Positions 43,119 to 50,626 of a stretch of 64,000 nt of DNA are shown here, piece after piece. Under the pieces are notes generated by a model. It was not told the origin of the DNA, did not search any database, and saw only the letters and a program-made list of their open reading frames with translations. The stretch spans positions 62,001-126,000 of the forward strand of contig CAJTOI010000003.1 in assembly GCA_910577925.1 (NCBI GenBank), written 5' to 3'. Both the position numbers and the translations under genes were made by a program. The first letter of the stretch is position 1. Each line of letters opens with the position of its first letter. The DNA comes from an uncultured Roseburia sp. GTDB taxonomy: Bacteria; Bacillota; Clostridia; Lachnospirales; Lachnospiraceae.

Positions 43119-43742
43119 GTGAAAAATATGATTTTGCTGCTGATCAGCGGATGTGCGGGCGTGCTGCTTGTGATTCTCGTTCAGGTTTTTGCCGGCAGGC
43201 TGTACCGAGGGGAAGAGACGGCCGGGGTTCTTCCGGGAGCCGTTGAAAAGAGTGTGGAGCTGACCGGAAGCGGCGGGGAGGATTTCGCCGGGTATGAGCT
43301 GCAGGCCTTGTGCGCGCAGCGTCTGATCCTGTCAATGGATTCGGATTCCGGGCTGCGCATGCAGGTGATGAAAGCAGACGCAAAAAAGGGGGTGTTATCG
43401 ATACGGCTGGAGGAAATATTCAGACATCCGAACGGAGGGACTGACGTCGCGGGGGAAGCGCGCACAGCGCTGCTGGACCGGAGTGTGCAGGAGTCGCCGA
43501 TACGGTATCAGGTACGGTTCTATCGGGACAGAGAAGCGTTGGAGAGCCGGTCGGCGGCGTATAAAGTCTGTACGGTAGAGGAGGGGGACTGCATCATGCA
43601 GCCCGCCGCCCCCGCAGGGGACGGGACTGTCTTTGCAGAGTGGAGAGACAGCAATGATTATATCGCGGACTTTGCGGTGCCGGTCACGGAGGACAGAGTC
43701 TACTATGCGGTGTGGGAAGATGCGGTCCCGGCGGCACAATAA
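43119..43742 (+). CDS. Membrane-anchored pilus-operon protein of unknown function
   Basis: 207 residues from GTG 43119. One helix ('MILLLISGCAGVLLVILVQVFAG') and a soluble domain of about 180 residues facing outside. No family recognised; context makes it a TadE/F-like minor pilin. Last gene before a pair of terminators. Confidence 0.55.
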   Translation: MKNMILLLISGCAGVLLVILVQVFAGRLYRGEETAGVLPGAVEKSVELTGSGGEDFAGYELQALCAQRLILSMDSDSGLRMQVMKADAKKGVLSIRLEEIFRHPNGGTDVAGEARTALLDRSVQESPIRYQVRFYRDREALESRSAAYKVCTVEEGDCIMQPAAPAGDGTVFAEWRDSNDYIADFAVPVTEDRVYYAVWEDAVPAAQ

Positions 43743-43751
43743 AAGAGAGCT

Positions 43752-43810
43752 GCCGCATTCATAAAGCGATTACCTGACCGTAATTGTTTTCATGAATGCG
43801 GCGCCTTTTG
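43752..43810 (+). terminator. First terminator after the pilus operon
   Basis: GCCGCATTCAT (43752-43762) pairs perfectly with ATGAATGCGGC (43792-43802); GCCTTTTG follows. Confidence 0.75.
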
Positions 43811-43813
43811 TAT

Positions 43814-43860
43814 AACCCGAGTGCCTGCGCGCATAAGCACGCAGGCACTCGGGTTATTTT
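43814..43860 (+). terminator. Second terminator, overlapping the stop of the CorC-like gene
   Basis: A perfect 16-base stem (43814-43829 with 43840-43855) is followed on the plus strand by ATTTTG. Its right arm includes the stop codon of the convergent CorC-like gene, so it blocks read-through between the two operons. Confidence 0.8.
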
Positions 43861-45143
43861 GTCTGTTCCTCGTCGGCGCCTTCTGTCCGCACCACGGGTT
43901 TTTTGATATAAATCTTTTCGATGCGGTTTTTATCCATTTGGTCTACCCGCAACAGCACGTCATCGTCGGTGATAATAATTTCGTTCTTTTCCGGGAGGTG
44001 GTCTAAAAGGCCGATCAGGTAGCCGCCGATGGTGTCATAATCCTCGGAGGTGAAGTTCAGGTCAAGTTCTTCACACAGATCTTCAAGATTTGTGGAGCCG
44101 AGCACCTCGAATTCGCGATCGCTCAGCGGCACGATGGGGTCTTCCTCGTCGGTGTCATACTCGTCGCGTATCTCGCCTACAATCTCTTCCAGAAGATCTT
44201 CCAGCGTGATGAGTCCGGCAGTGGCGCCGTATTCGTCGAGTACGATGGCAAGGGAGAAAGAGGATTTCTTCAAGTCCATCAAAAGCTCGGAAACATGCTT
44301 ATGTTCATAGGTGAAATAAGGTTTGCGCATGATATCACGCAGGGAAAAATTCGTCCTGTCTTCACAGAGAAGCAAATCCTTCACATTCAGAATACCGACG
44401 ACGTTGTCGGTGGTCTCCTCATAGATCGGAAGGCGGGTAAATTTGTCCTCTTTAAAAATCCCGATCAGCTCGTCGTAGGAGCTGTTGACGTCGGCGAAGG
44501 TCATATCGATTCTCGGAACCATGACTTCCTTGGCCTGTGCATCGCCGAAATCAAACAGATTGTTGATCATTTCATGCTCTTCGTCCTCGATTACACCGGA
44601 TTCTTTGCTGACATCCACGATTGTCCGCAGCTCCTCCTCCGTCATCTGTGCGGCCCCGGAATTCGGGTCGATCCGCAGAAGCATTAGAAAGCCGAGCGAA
44701 AATTTGTTGACAACGACAATGACCGGGGTTAAGACACGCATCAGAAATGCGATGACACCGCCGTAGGTCAGTGCGAGTTTCTCGGCATGTATGGTTGCAA
44801 GGGTTTTTGGTGAGATTTCGCCGAATATCAAAATCAATAAAGTAAGGACACCCGTTGCGATACCTGCTCCGACATTGCCCCAGAGCTTTGTGGCCAGGGT
44901 CGTGACAAGAGAGGATGCATAGAGGTTTACGATATTGTTTCCGATCAGAATTGCGCTTAACATTTTGCCGGAATCGTCCGTGATGGAGAGAACCGTCGCG
45001 GCGCGTTTGTCACCGTCTTCTGCCAGCGAGCGCAGACGAATGCGGTTCACTGTGGTGAGGGCGGTTTCGGCCGAAGAAAAGAATGCAGACAATAAAAGTA
45101 AAAGAAATAAAAATATTAGCTTAAATATGTCACCTGAGTCCAA
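43854..45143 (-). CDS. CNNM/CorC (HlyC) family transporter with CBS pair
   Basis: 429 residues. DUF21 membrane domain (1-150, four helices, 'SAFFSSAETALTTVNRIRLRSL'), a CBS pair (about 215-330, 'MVPRIDMTFADVNSSYDEL', 'VVGILNVKDLL') and a C-terminal CorC_HlyC domain ('FEVLGSTNLEDLCEEL'). Members take part in Mg2+ or Co2+ efflux. TTG start at 45143, chosen for the SD GAGGTGATT six bases upstream. Confidence 0.9.
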   Translation of the reverse strand: MDSGDIFKLIFLFLLLLLSAFFSSAETALTTVNRIRLRSLAEDGDKRAATVLSITDDSGKMLSAILIGNNIVNLYASSLVTTLATKLWGNVGAGIATGVLTLLILIFGEISPKTLATIHAEKLALTYGGVIAFLMRVLTPVIVVVNKFSLGFLMLLRIDPNSGAAQMTEEELRTIVDVSKESGVIEDEEHEMINNLFDFGDAQAKEVMVPRIDMTFADVNSSYDELIGIFKEDKFTRLPIYEETTDNVVGILNVKDLLLCEDRTNFSLRDIMRKPYFTYEHKHVSELLMDLKKSSFSLAIVLDEYGATAGLITLEDLLEEIVGEIRDEYDTDEEDPIVPLSDREFEVLGSTNLEDLCEELDLNFTSEDYDTIGGYLIGLLDHLPEKNEIIITDDDVLLRVDQMDKNRIEKIYIKKPVVRTEGADEEQTK

Positions 45144-45172
45144 GTAAAATCACCTCATAAATTGTTTGAATC

Positions 45173-45218
45173 TAAGAGCAGAGGGGGCGGGCATCGGATG
45201 CCGCCCCGGCTGCTCTTA
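45173..45218 (-). terminator. GC-rich hairpin downstream of guaB
   Basis: TAAGAGCAG (45173-45181) pairs with CTGCTCTTA (45210-45218), with GGGGCGG/CCGCCCC inside. The T-tract on the minus strand is weak (CTCTTAGATTC), so it is terminator-like rather than a textbook terminator. Confidence 0.55.
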
Positions 45219-45260
45219 TGAAAAAATAGTTATTTGCAGTCTATTATATAGAGAAAAAGC

Positions 45261-46715
45261 CTATTCGTCAATACTGTAATTCGGGGCTTCCTTTGTGATA
45301 TGGATATCATGTGGATGGCTCTCGCGGAGGGCCGCAGCGGAAATCTTGACAAATTTGCTCCGTGTTTTTAAATCTTCAATGGTAGGACAGCCGCAGTAGC
45401 CCATACCGGAGCGGATGCCGCCCACAAGCTGAAATACGGTGTCTTCCACGGTACCTTTGTATGCGACACGGCCCTCGACGCCCTCCGGGACAAGCTTTTT
45501 CGCGCCCTCCTGGAAATAGCGGTCCTTGCTGCCGTTCTCCATCGCCGCAAGGGAACCCATGCCGCGGTAGACCTTGTATTTTCTGCCCTGGTACAGCTCA
45601 AAGGTGCCGGGGGCTTCGTCGCAGCCGGCAAAGATACTTCCCATCATGCAGACATTCGCGCCGGCAGCCAGCGCCTTTGTCATGTCGCCGGAATATTTGA
45701 TACCGCCGTCGGCGATGACGGGAATACCGAATTCTTTTGCCACATCATAGCACTCCATAATGGCGGTAATCTGCGGAACGCCGATACCTGCCACGATGCG
45801 GGTGGTGCAGATAGAGCCCGGGCCGATCCCGACTTTGACAGCATCTGCGCCGGCATTGATCAGGTCGCGTGTCGCGTCGCCGGTTGCGACGTTTCCGGCG
45901 ATAACCTGCAGCTGCGGATAGGCGGTTTTGATTTTTTTAACGGCCTCGAGAATATTCTTGGAATGACCGTGCGCCGAATCCACGACAATCACGTCCACAT
46001 GTGCCGCGATAAGCGCATCTACGCGATCCATCATATTACCGGTGATGCCCACGCCTGCGCCGCAGAGGAGACGGCCCTGTGAATCCTTTGCGGAAAGCGG
46101 ATATTTAATCTGTTTTTCGATGTCTTTGATGGTGATGAGTCCTTTGAGGTGGAAATCCTTGTCCACAATCGGGAGCTTTTCCTTGCGGGCTTTTGCGAGA
46201 ATCTGCTTTGCCTCATCTAAGGTGATGCCCTCCTGTGCGGTGATAAGTCCTTCCGAGGTCATGCTTTCGCTGATTTTTTTGGTGAAATCGGTTTCAAACT
46301 TTAAATCGCGGTTTGTGATGATGCCCACGAGCTTGTCATTCTGACAGATGGGAACGCCGGAAATGCGGAATTTGCGCATCAGTGCTTCGGCATCCTGTAA
46401 GGTATGGTCGGGAGAGAGGAAAAACGGGTCTGTGATCACGCCGTTTTCAGAGCGCTTTACTTTGTCGACTTCGTCGGCCTGTGCCTGAATTGACATGTTT
46501 TTGTGAATGATGCCGATACCGCCCTGTCTTGCCATCGCAATGGCCATTCGATGTTCCGTGACCGTATCCATCGCGGCGCTCATCATAGGGATATTTAAGA
46601 CAACGTTTTTTGTGAGATGTGTCGCCAGATTAATCATGTTGGGAGTCACTTCCGAATACTGCGGAACCAAAAGCACGTCATCAAATGTAATTCCCTCACC
46701 GATAATTGTTCCCAT
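45261..46715 (-). CDS. guaB: Inosine-5'-monophosphate dehydrogenase
   Basis: 484 residues; oxidises IMP to XMP, the branch to guanine nucleotides. TIM barrel with 'EGITFDDVLLVPQYSEV', a CBS pair at about 95-205 ('VPICQNDKLVGIITNRDL'), catalytic Cys loop 'GPGSICTTRIVAGIGVPQ' and flap 'YRGMGSLAAMENGSKDRYFQ'. I start at 46715 (SD GAGG upstream), which gives the standard N-terminus; the open frame to 46763 adds a basic stretch unlike the family. It has a strong promoter. Confidence 0.97.
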   Translation of the reverse strand: MGTIIGEGITFDDVLLVPQYSEVTPNMINLATHLTKNVVLNIPMMSAAMDTVTEHRMAIAMARQGGIGIIHKNMSIQAQADEVDKVKRSENGVITDPFFLSPDHTLQDAEALMRKFRISGVPICQNDKLVGIITNRDLKFETDFTKKISESMTSEGLITAQEGITLDEAKQILAKARKEKLPIVDKDFHLKGLITIKDIEKQIKYPLSAKDSQGRLLCGAGVGITGNMMDRVDALIAAHVDVIVVDSAHGHSKNILEAVKKIKTAYPQLQVIAGNVATGDATRDLINAGADAVKVGIGPGSICTTRIVAGIGVPQITAIMECYDVAKEFGIPVIADGGIKYSGDMTKALAAGANVCMMGSIFAGCDEAPGTFELYQGRKYKVYRGMGSLAAMENGSKDRYFQEGAKKLVPEGVEGRVAYKGTVEDTVFQLVGGIRSGMGYCGCPTIEDLKTRSKFVKISAAALRESHPHDIHITKEAPNYSIDE

Positions 46716-46792
46716 TTTGTTTTTCCTCGCTTTCTTTTCGGATTCGGGTGGCAGAGCCGACATCCGAATCTTTTAGTTAATAAATTTGCACT

Positions 46793-46821
46793 ATAATAGC
46801 AAAAAAAAACTCCGGTGTCAA
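46793..46821 (-). promoter_or_regulatory. guaB promoter
   Basis: Minus strand TTGACA (46821-46816), 17-base spacer, TATTAT (46798-46793). The leader to guaB is about 75 bases. Confidence 0.7.
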
Positions 46822-46971
46822 TGCGGTAAAAGCGTGTATTGAAAAAATAGCGGACGCTTTTGAAATACGAATGGAAAAATGGCCGCAGGTGTGTTATGAT
46901 AATAGCGGGCAACGGCGTCTGACAAAGGGAGATCGTTGCCCTTTCATTATACGGAAGGAACGGAGGTAGCC

Positions 46972-47748
46972 ATGGAATTTCGACCCTGTATCGACATACA
47001 TAACGGCAGAGTAAAGCAAATCGTGGGAAGCAGTCTGCGGGACGCCGGGGATGCGGCGGCGGAGAACTTTGTCGCAGAGCAGGATGCGGCCTGGTTTGCA
47101 CATTTATATAAGGAAGAGGGAATTCGCGGCGGTCACATCATTATGCTGAATGCAAAGGACAGCGTTTACTATGAGGCCACGAAGGCGCAGGCGCTTGCGG
47201 CGCTCCGGGAATATCCGGGAGGGCTCCAGATCGGAGGCGGCATCACGGCGGAAAATGCCGAAGAATTTCTTGCGGCGGGGGCAAGCCACGTGATCGTCAC
47301 ATCCTATGTGTTTTCCGGCGGCAGAGTGGACTACGACAATCTTGCCCGGCTGGCGGAGGAGGTCGGAAAAGAGCGGCTGGTCTTAGATATCAGCTGCAGA
47401 AAGCGCGGGGAAGATTACTATGTCGTGACGGACCGCTGGCAGAAGTTTACCGATGAGAAGGTGTGCATTCCGCTGCTTGACAGGCTCGCGGAGTACTGCA
47501 GCGAATTTCTGATCCATGCGGTGGACGTGGAAGGGAAAGCCCGCGGCATCGAGAAGGAGCTTGCCGCGCTGCTCGGCAGCTGGGGCAGACTGCCGGTCAC
47601 CTATGCCGGCGGCGTGGGAAGCTTTTCGGATTTGGAACAGTTAAAGACGCTCGGAAGAAACCGGCTGCATGTGACGATCGGAAGCGCGCTCGATTTGTTC
47701 GGCGGGCCGATGGCATATGACAGGGTTATGGAGTATATCAATCAGTGA
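46972..47748 (+). CDS. hisA: ProFAR isomerase, eukaryotic (HIS6) type
   Basis: 258 residues, TIM barrel; isomerises ProFAR in histidine synthesis. 'FRPCIDIHNGRVKQIVG' carries the first catalytic Asp, 'GGHIIMLNAKDSVYYEA' and 'LQIGGGITAENAEEFLAAGASHVIVTSYVF' are closer to yeast HIS6-type proteins than to bacterial HisA. Second phosphate loop: 'VTYAGGVGSFSDLEQL'. The ATG at 46972 follows ACGGAGG. glnA begins 13 bases after the stop. No other his synthesis gene adjoins it. Confidence 0.88.
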   Translation: MEFRPCIDIHNGRVKQIVGSSLRDAGDAAAENFVAEQDAAWFAHLYKEEGIRGGHIIMLNAKDSVYYEATKAQALAALREYPGGLQIGGGITAENAEEFLAAGASHVIVTSYVFSGGRVDYDNLARLAEEVGKERLVLDISCRKRGEDYYVVTDRWQKFTDEKVCIPLLDRLAEYCSEFLIHAVDVEGKARGIEKELAALLGSWGRLPVTYAGGVGSFSDLEQLKTLGRNRLHVTIGSALDLFGGPMAYDRVMEYINQ

Positions 47749-47761
47749 GGAGGGAACGGAT

Positions 47762-49093
47762 ATGGGCAAATACACAAAGCAGGACATTGTTCGTATGGTG
47801 GAAGAGGAAGACGTGGAGTTTATCCGTCTTCAATTTACGGATATGTTCGGAATACTCAAAAACGTGGCGGTCACGGCAAGCCAGCTGGATAAGGCGCTGA
47901 ATAACGAGTGCATGTTTGACGGTTCCTGCATCGAGGGGTTTGTGCGGATTGAGGAATCGGATATGTATCTGTATCCGGATTTGGACACTTTTGTTATTTT
48001 TCCGTGGCGGCCGCAGCAGGGGAAGGTTGCGAGGATTATCTGCGACGTGTATACCGCAGAGAAAAAACCCTTTGAGGGAGATCCGCGCTATGTGCTCAAA
48101 AGGGCTGTCGCGGATGCCGCGCAGATGGGGTATTCTTTTGACGTGGGCCCGGAGTGTGAATTTTTCCTGTTTAATCAGGACGAGGACGGACAGCCGACGA
48201 CCGTCACGACCGAGCGGGCAGGATATTTTGATTTGGGGCCCGTGGATTTGGGGGAGAATGCGAGGCGCGACATGGTGCTGACTTTAGAGGATATGGGATT
48301 TGAGATCGAGGCATCCCATCACGAGGTGGCCCCGGCACAGCATGAGATTGATTTTCACTACGACGAGGCGCTTAAAACGGCCGACAATATCATGACCTTT
48401 AAGCTGGCGGTCAAAACCATTGCAAAGCGCCACGGCCTGTTTGCGAGCTTTATGCCGAAGCCGAAATGCGGGGTCAACGGTTCCGGCATGCACATTAACA
48501 TGTCCCTGACAAAGGACGGGAAAAATATTTTTGACGACCCCGCGGGAGAGCTCGGGCTGAGCAGAGAAGCATACTGGTTTATCGGAGGTATTATCCGGCA
48601 TGTGAAGGGGATGAGCATCATCACAAACCCGCTGGTAAATTCATATAAGAGGCTGGTGCCGGGCTATGAGGCTCCGATTTATATTGCGTGGTCCGTGACA
48701 AACCGAAGCCCGCTGATCCGCATTCCGTCCACGCGGGGGCCGAGAACGAGGGTGGAGCTGCGCTGTCCGGATTCGGCCGCGAATCCGTATCTTGCACTGG
48801 CAGTCTGTCTGGAAGCCGGTTTAGACGGCATAAGGAATCAGATTGAGCCCCCGGCGGCGGTGGCGGAAAACGTATTTGAGATGCGCGTTTCCCAAAAGCA
48901 CAGACTCGGGATCGAGTCGCTGCCTGCGGACCTGGGGGCGGCGATCGAGGCATTCGGACAGGACGCCTATATCCAGAATGTCCTCGGCGGTCACGTCAGC
49001 GAGAAGTATGCAAAGGCAAAGCGCGCAGAGTGGAACGAGTACCGTGCGCAGGTGACGAACTGGGAAGTGGAACATTACTTATATAAGATATAA
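47762..49093 (+). CDS. glnA: Glutamine synthetase, type I
   Basis: 443 residues, the shorter GSI-alpha length. Beta-grasp N-domain ('EFIRLQFTDMFGILKNVAV'), metal ligands in 'DVGPECEFFLF' and 'VAPAQHEIDF', ATP loop 'KPKCGVNGSGMHINMSL', glutamate site 'NSYKRLVPGYEAPIYIAWS' and 'NRSPLIRIPSTRG'. No adenylylation-loop Tyr typical of the GSI-beta type is evident. AGGAGGGAAC precedes the ATG at 47762. Directly followed by an ANTAR gene, which probably links it to nitrogen status. Confidence 0.96.
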   Translation: MGKYTKQDIVRMVEEEDVEFIRLQFTDMFGILKNVAVTASQLDKALNNECMFDGSCIEGFVRIEESDMYLYPDLDTFVIFPWRPQQGKVARIICDVYTAEKKPFEGDPRYVLKRAVADAAQMGYSFDVGPECEFFLFNQDEDGQPTTVTTERAGYFDLGPVDLGENARRDMVLTLEDMGFEIEASHHEVAPAQHEIDFHYDEALKTADNIMTFKLAVKTIAKRHGLFASFMPKPKCGVNGSGMHINMSLTKDGKNIFDDPAGELGLSREAYWFIGGIIRHVKGMSIITNPLVNSYKRLVPGYEAPIYIAWSVTNRSPLIRIPSTRGPRTRVELRCPDSAANPYLALAVCLEAGLDGIRNQIEPPAAVAENVFEMRVSQKHRLGIESLPADLGAAIEAFGQDAYIQNVLGGHVSEKYAKAKRAEWNEYRAQVTNWEVEHYLYKI

Positions 49094-49131
49094 AGCCGGA
49101 AAGCTGCGGAGCAGAAAAAAGGGGAGTTGAT

Positions 49132-49677
49132 TTGACAAATATTATTGTTGCATTTCCCAAACCGGAGAATGCAAAAAATATCAAAAAGATATTGCTGCAG
49201 AACGGATTTCGTGCGGATGCGGTATGCACGACCGGGGCGCAGGCGCTCCAGTGCGCCAATGAGCTTGGCGGAGGCATTCTTGTGTGCGGGTACCGTTTTG
49301 CCGATATGATATACACGGAGCTGTATGAATATCTGCCGGAAAGCTTCGAGATGCTGCTTGTGGCGGCGCCGGAAAACTGCAGGAGCCGCGATGTGAAAAA
49401 TCTGGTCTGCCTTGCGACGCCTCTGCGTGTAAATGAGCTGCTGCAGACCGTGAAGATGATGGAGGACACGCTCACCCGGCGCAGGAAGCGTGCGAAGCGT
49501 GTGCCGAGGGAGCGCACAGAAGAAGAGGAGGCGCTGATTTCGGCGGCAAAGCAGCTTCTGACGGAGCGGAATAACCTGTCTGAGGAGGAGGCGCACCGCT
49601 ATATGCAGAAGCGCAGTATGGATAACGGGACGGGAATGGCGGAGACGGCGCAGATGATTTTAAGCCTGCTGACGTAG
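49132..49677 (+). CDS. ANTAR-domain RNA-binding response regulator
   Basis: 181 residues. The N-terminal half is a receiver-like alpha/beta domain but lacks the usual Asp at the acceptor position ('LVCGYRFADM' stands there). The C-terminal ANTAR domain is clear: 'ALISAAKQLLTERNNLSEEEAHRYMQKRSMDNG' and 'MAETAQMIL'. ANTAR proteins bind paired hexaloop hairpins in nascent RNA and prevent termination. TTG start five bases after GGGGAG. It lies 38 bases downstream of glnA, an arrangement common in clostridia. Without an acceptor Asp it may be controlled by protein contact. Confidence 0.88.
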   Translation: MTNIIVAFPKPENAKNIKKILLQNGFRADAVCTTGAQALQCANELGGGILVCGYRFADMIYTELYEYLPESFEMLLVAAPENCRSRDVKNLVCLATPLRVNELLQTVKMMEDTLTRRRKRAKRVPRERTEEEEALISAAKQLLTERNNLSEEEAHRYMQKRSMDNGTGMAETAQMILSLLT

Positions 49678-49731
49678 GCAGTACAGCGCGGAGGGCCTTT
49701 TAGAGGGCAGGGCCTTCGCCCTCCGCGGGAA

Positions 49732-50427
49732 TCAGGTCATATCGGAAAACAGCAGTGAGCGGTAGCGTTCTTTCACCGAACGGTAGCGCCTTGAAATCGG
49801 AATCTGCTCCTCGCCGCAGAAAAAGAAATCGGATTTTAATGCGGACACATTGTAGAGATTGACAAGGAAACTCTGGTGGCACCGGACAAATACCGCCTCG
49901 TCTAATTGGTCGGCAAATTCGCCTAATCGGCCGCCGAACCGTTCGATGTGGCCGTCGACGCAGTGGATGGACAGGGTATGTCCCATACTTGTGATATACA
50001 AAACATTCTGGTAGGGAATGGAAATATTGCGTCCTCTCGCGTGCAGATGGATACTCTGCTGCCTGTTCTGGGAGAGCTGCGAAGAAGCTCTGCGCAGCAG
50101 TTCACGGAACGATTCCTGTGATACGGGCTTTAGCAGATACTGAAATGCGTAGAGGGAAAAAGCCTCGGCATAGTAGTCGGGACTGGAAGATATATAGCAG
50201 ATTAACGCGGATTCATTTATTTTGCGAATGCGCTTTCCGAGCAGAACGCCGTTCATCTCTCCCATAAAAATGTCTAAAAGATACAGGTCAAAGGATTCGG
50301 ACGAATCGTCAAGATGAAAAAGCAGATCCTCCGCAGAGGAAAAAATGCGGTAAGTGTGTGCTCCTTCAAGCATGGAGACGAGGCGTGCCGCGTCGGTGTC
50401 GTTGTCATCGCAGACTGCAATATTCAA
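49732..50427 (-). CDS. LytTR-family response regulator
   Basis: 231 residues. Receiver domain (1-115) with 'VCDDNDTDAARL' and acceptor Asp in 'LYLLDIFMGEMNG'. LytTR DNA-binding domain from about 135 ('GRNISIPYQNVLYITSMGHTLSIHCVDGHIERFG', 'FVRCHQSFLVNLYNV'). TTG start at 50427 eight bases after GGAGG; longer in-frame starts lie in low-complexity upstream DNA. No histidine kinase is beside it. Its promoter carries a typical LytTR direct repeat, so autoregulation is likely. Confidence 0.9.
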   Translation of the reverse strand: MNIAVCDDNDTDAARLVSMLEGAHTYRIFSSAEDLLFHLDDSSESFDLYLLDIFMGEMNGVLLGKRIRKINESALICYISSSPDYYAEAFSLYAFQYLLKPVSQESFRELLRRASSQLSQNRQQSIHLHARGRNISIPYQNVLYITSMGHTLSIHCVDGHIERFGGRLGEFADQLDEAVFVRCHQSFLVNLYNVSALKSDFFFCGEEQIPISRRYRSVKERYRSLLFSDMT

Positions 50428-50446
50428 ATTGTCATTCCTCCATTCT

Positions 50447-50504
50447 GTAAATAATACAAAGTTTATGATGCCTGCCGTAAATAATACAAAATTTATTATA
50501 CCTG
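50447..50504. repeat. Two 28-base direct repeats upstream of the LytTR gene
   Basis: Units at 50447-50474 and 50477-50504 (30-base period) agree at 25 of 28 positions. The second includes the minus-strand TATAAT. A GCCTGC/GCAGGC inverted repeat overlaps them. Confidence 0.8.
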
Positions 50505-50522
50505 ATAGCAGGCATGTTTCAA
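50495..50522 (-). promoter_or_regulatory. Promoter of the LytTR regulator gene
   Basis: Minus strand TTGAAA (50522-50517), 16-base spacer, TATAAT (50500-50495). The -35 lies inside the LytTR repeat. Confidence 0.6.
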
Positions 50523-50546
50523 CGTCGAATTTGTAAATTTCAACGT
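50517..50546 (-). promoter_or_regulatory. LytTR-type direct-repeat binding site
   Basis: ACGTTGAAA occurs twice on the minus strand (50546-50538 and 50525-50517), with a period of exactly 21 bases, i.e. nine-base sites separated by twelve. This is the spacing known for LytTR dimers. It overlaps the -35 of the regulator's own promoter and faces the divergent GGDEF gene. Confidence 0.65.
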
Positions 50547-50626
50547 TATTTTTGCAAATTACTGTCGAAAACAGGCATTTTGTATTACAATATAAAGACA
50601 AATACGGCAGACAAGGAGTGTAAAAC

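Noticed and set aside
43119..43742. Lipoprotein reading of the last pilus-operon protein because of 'ISGC' in its first helix
   Set aside because: The Cys is inside a longer hydrophobic helix with no basic n-region beyond one Lys; a lipobox is possible but a membrane anchor like that of its neighbours is simpler.
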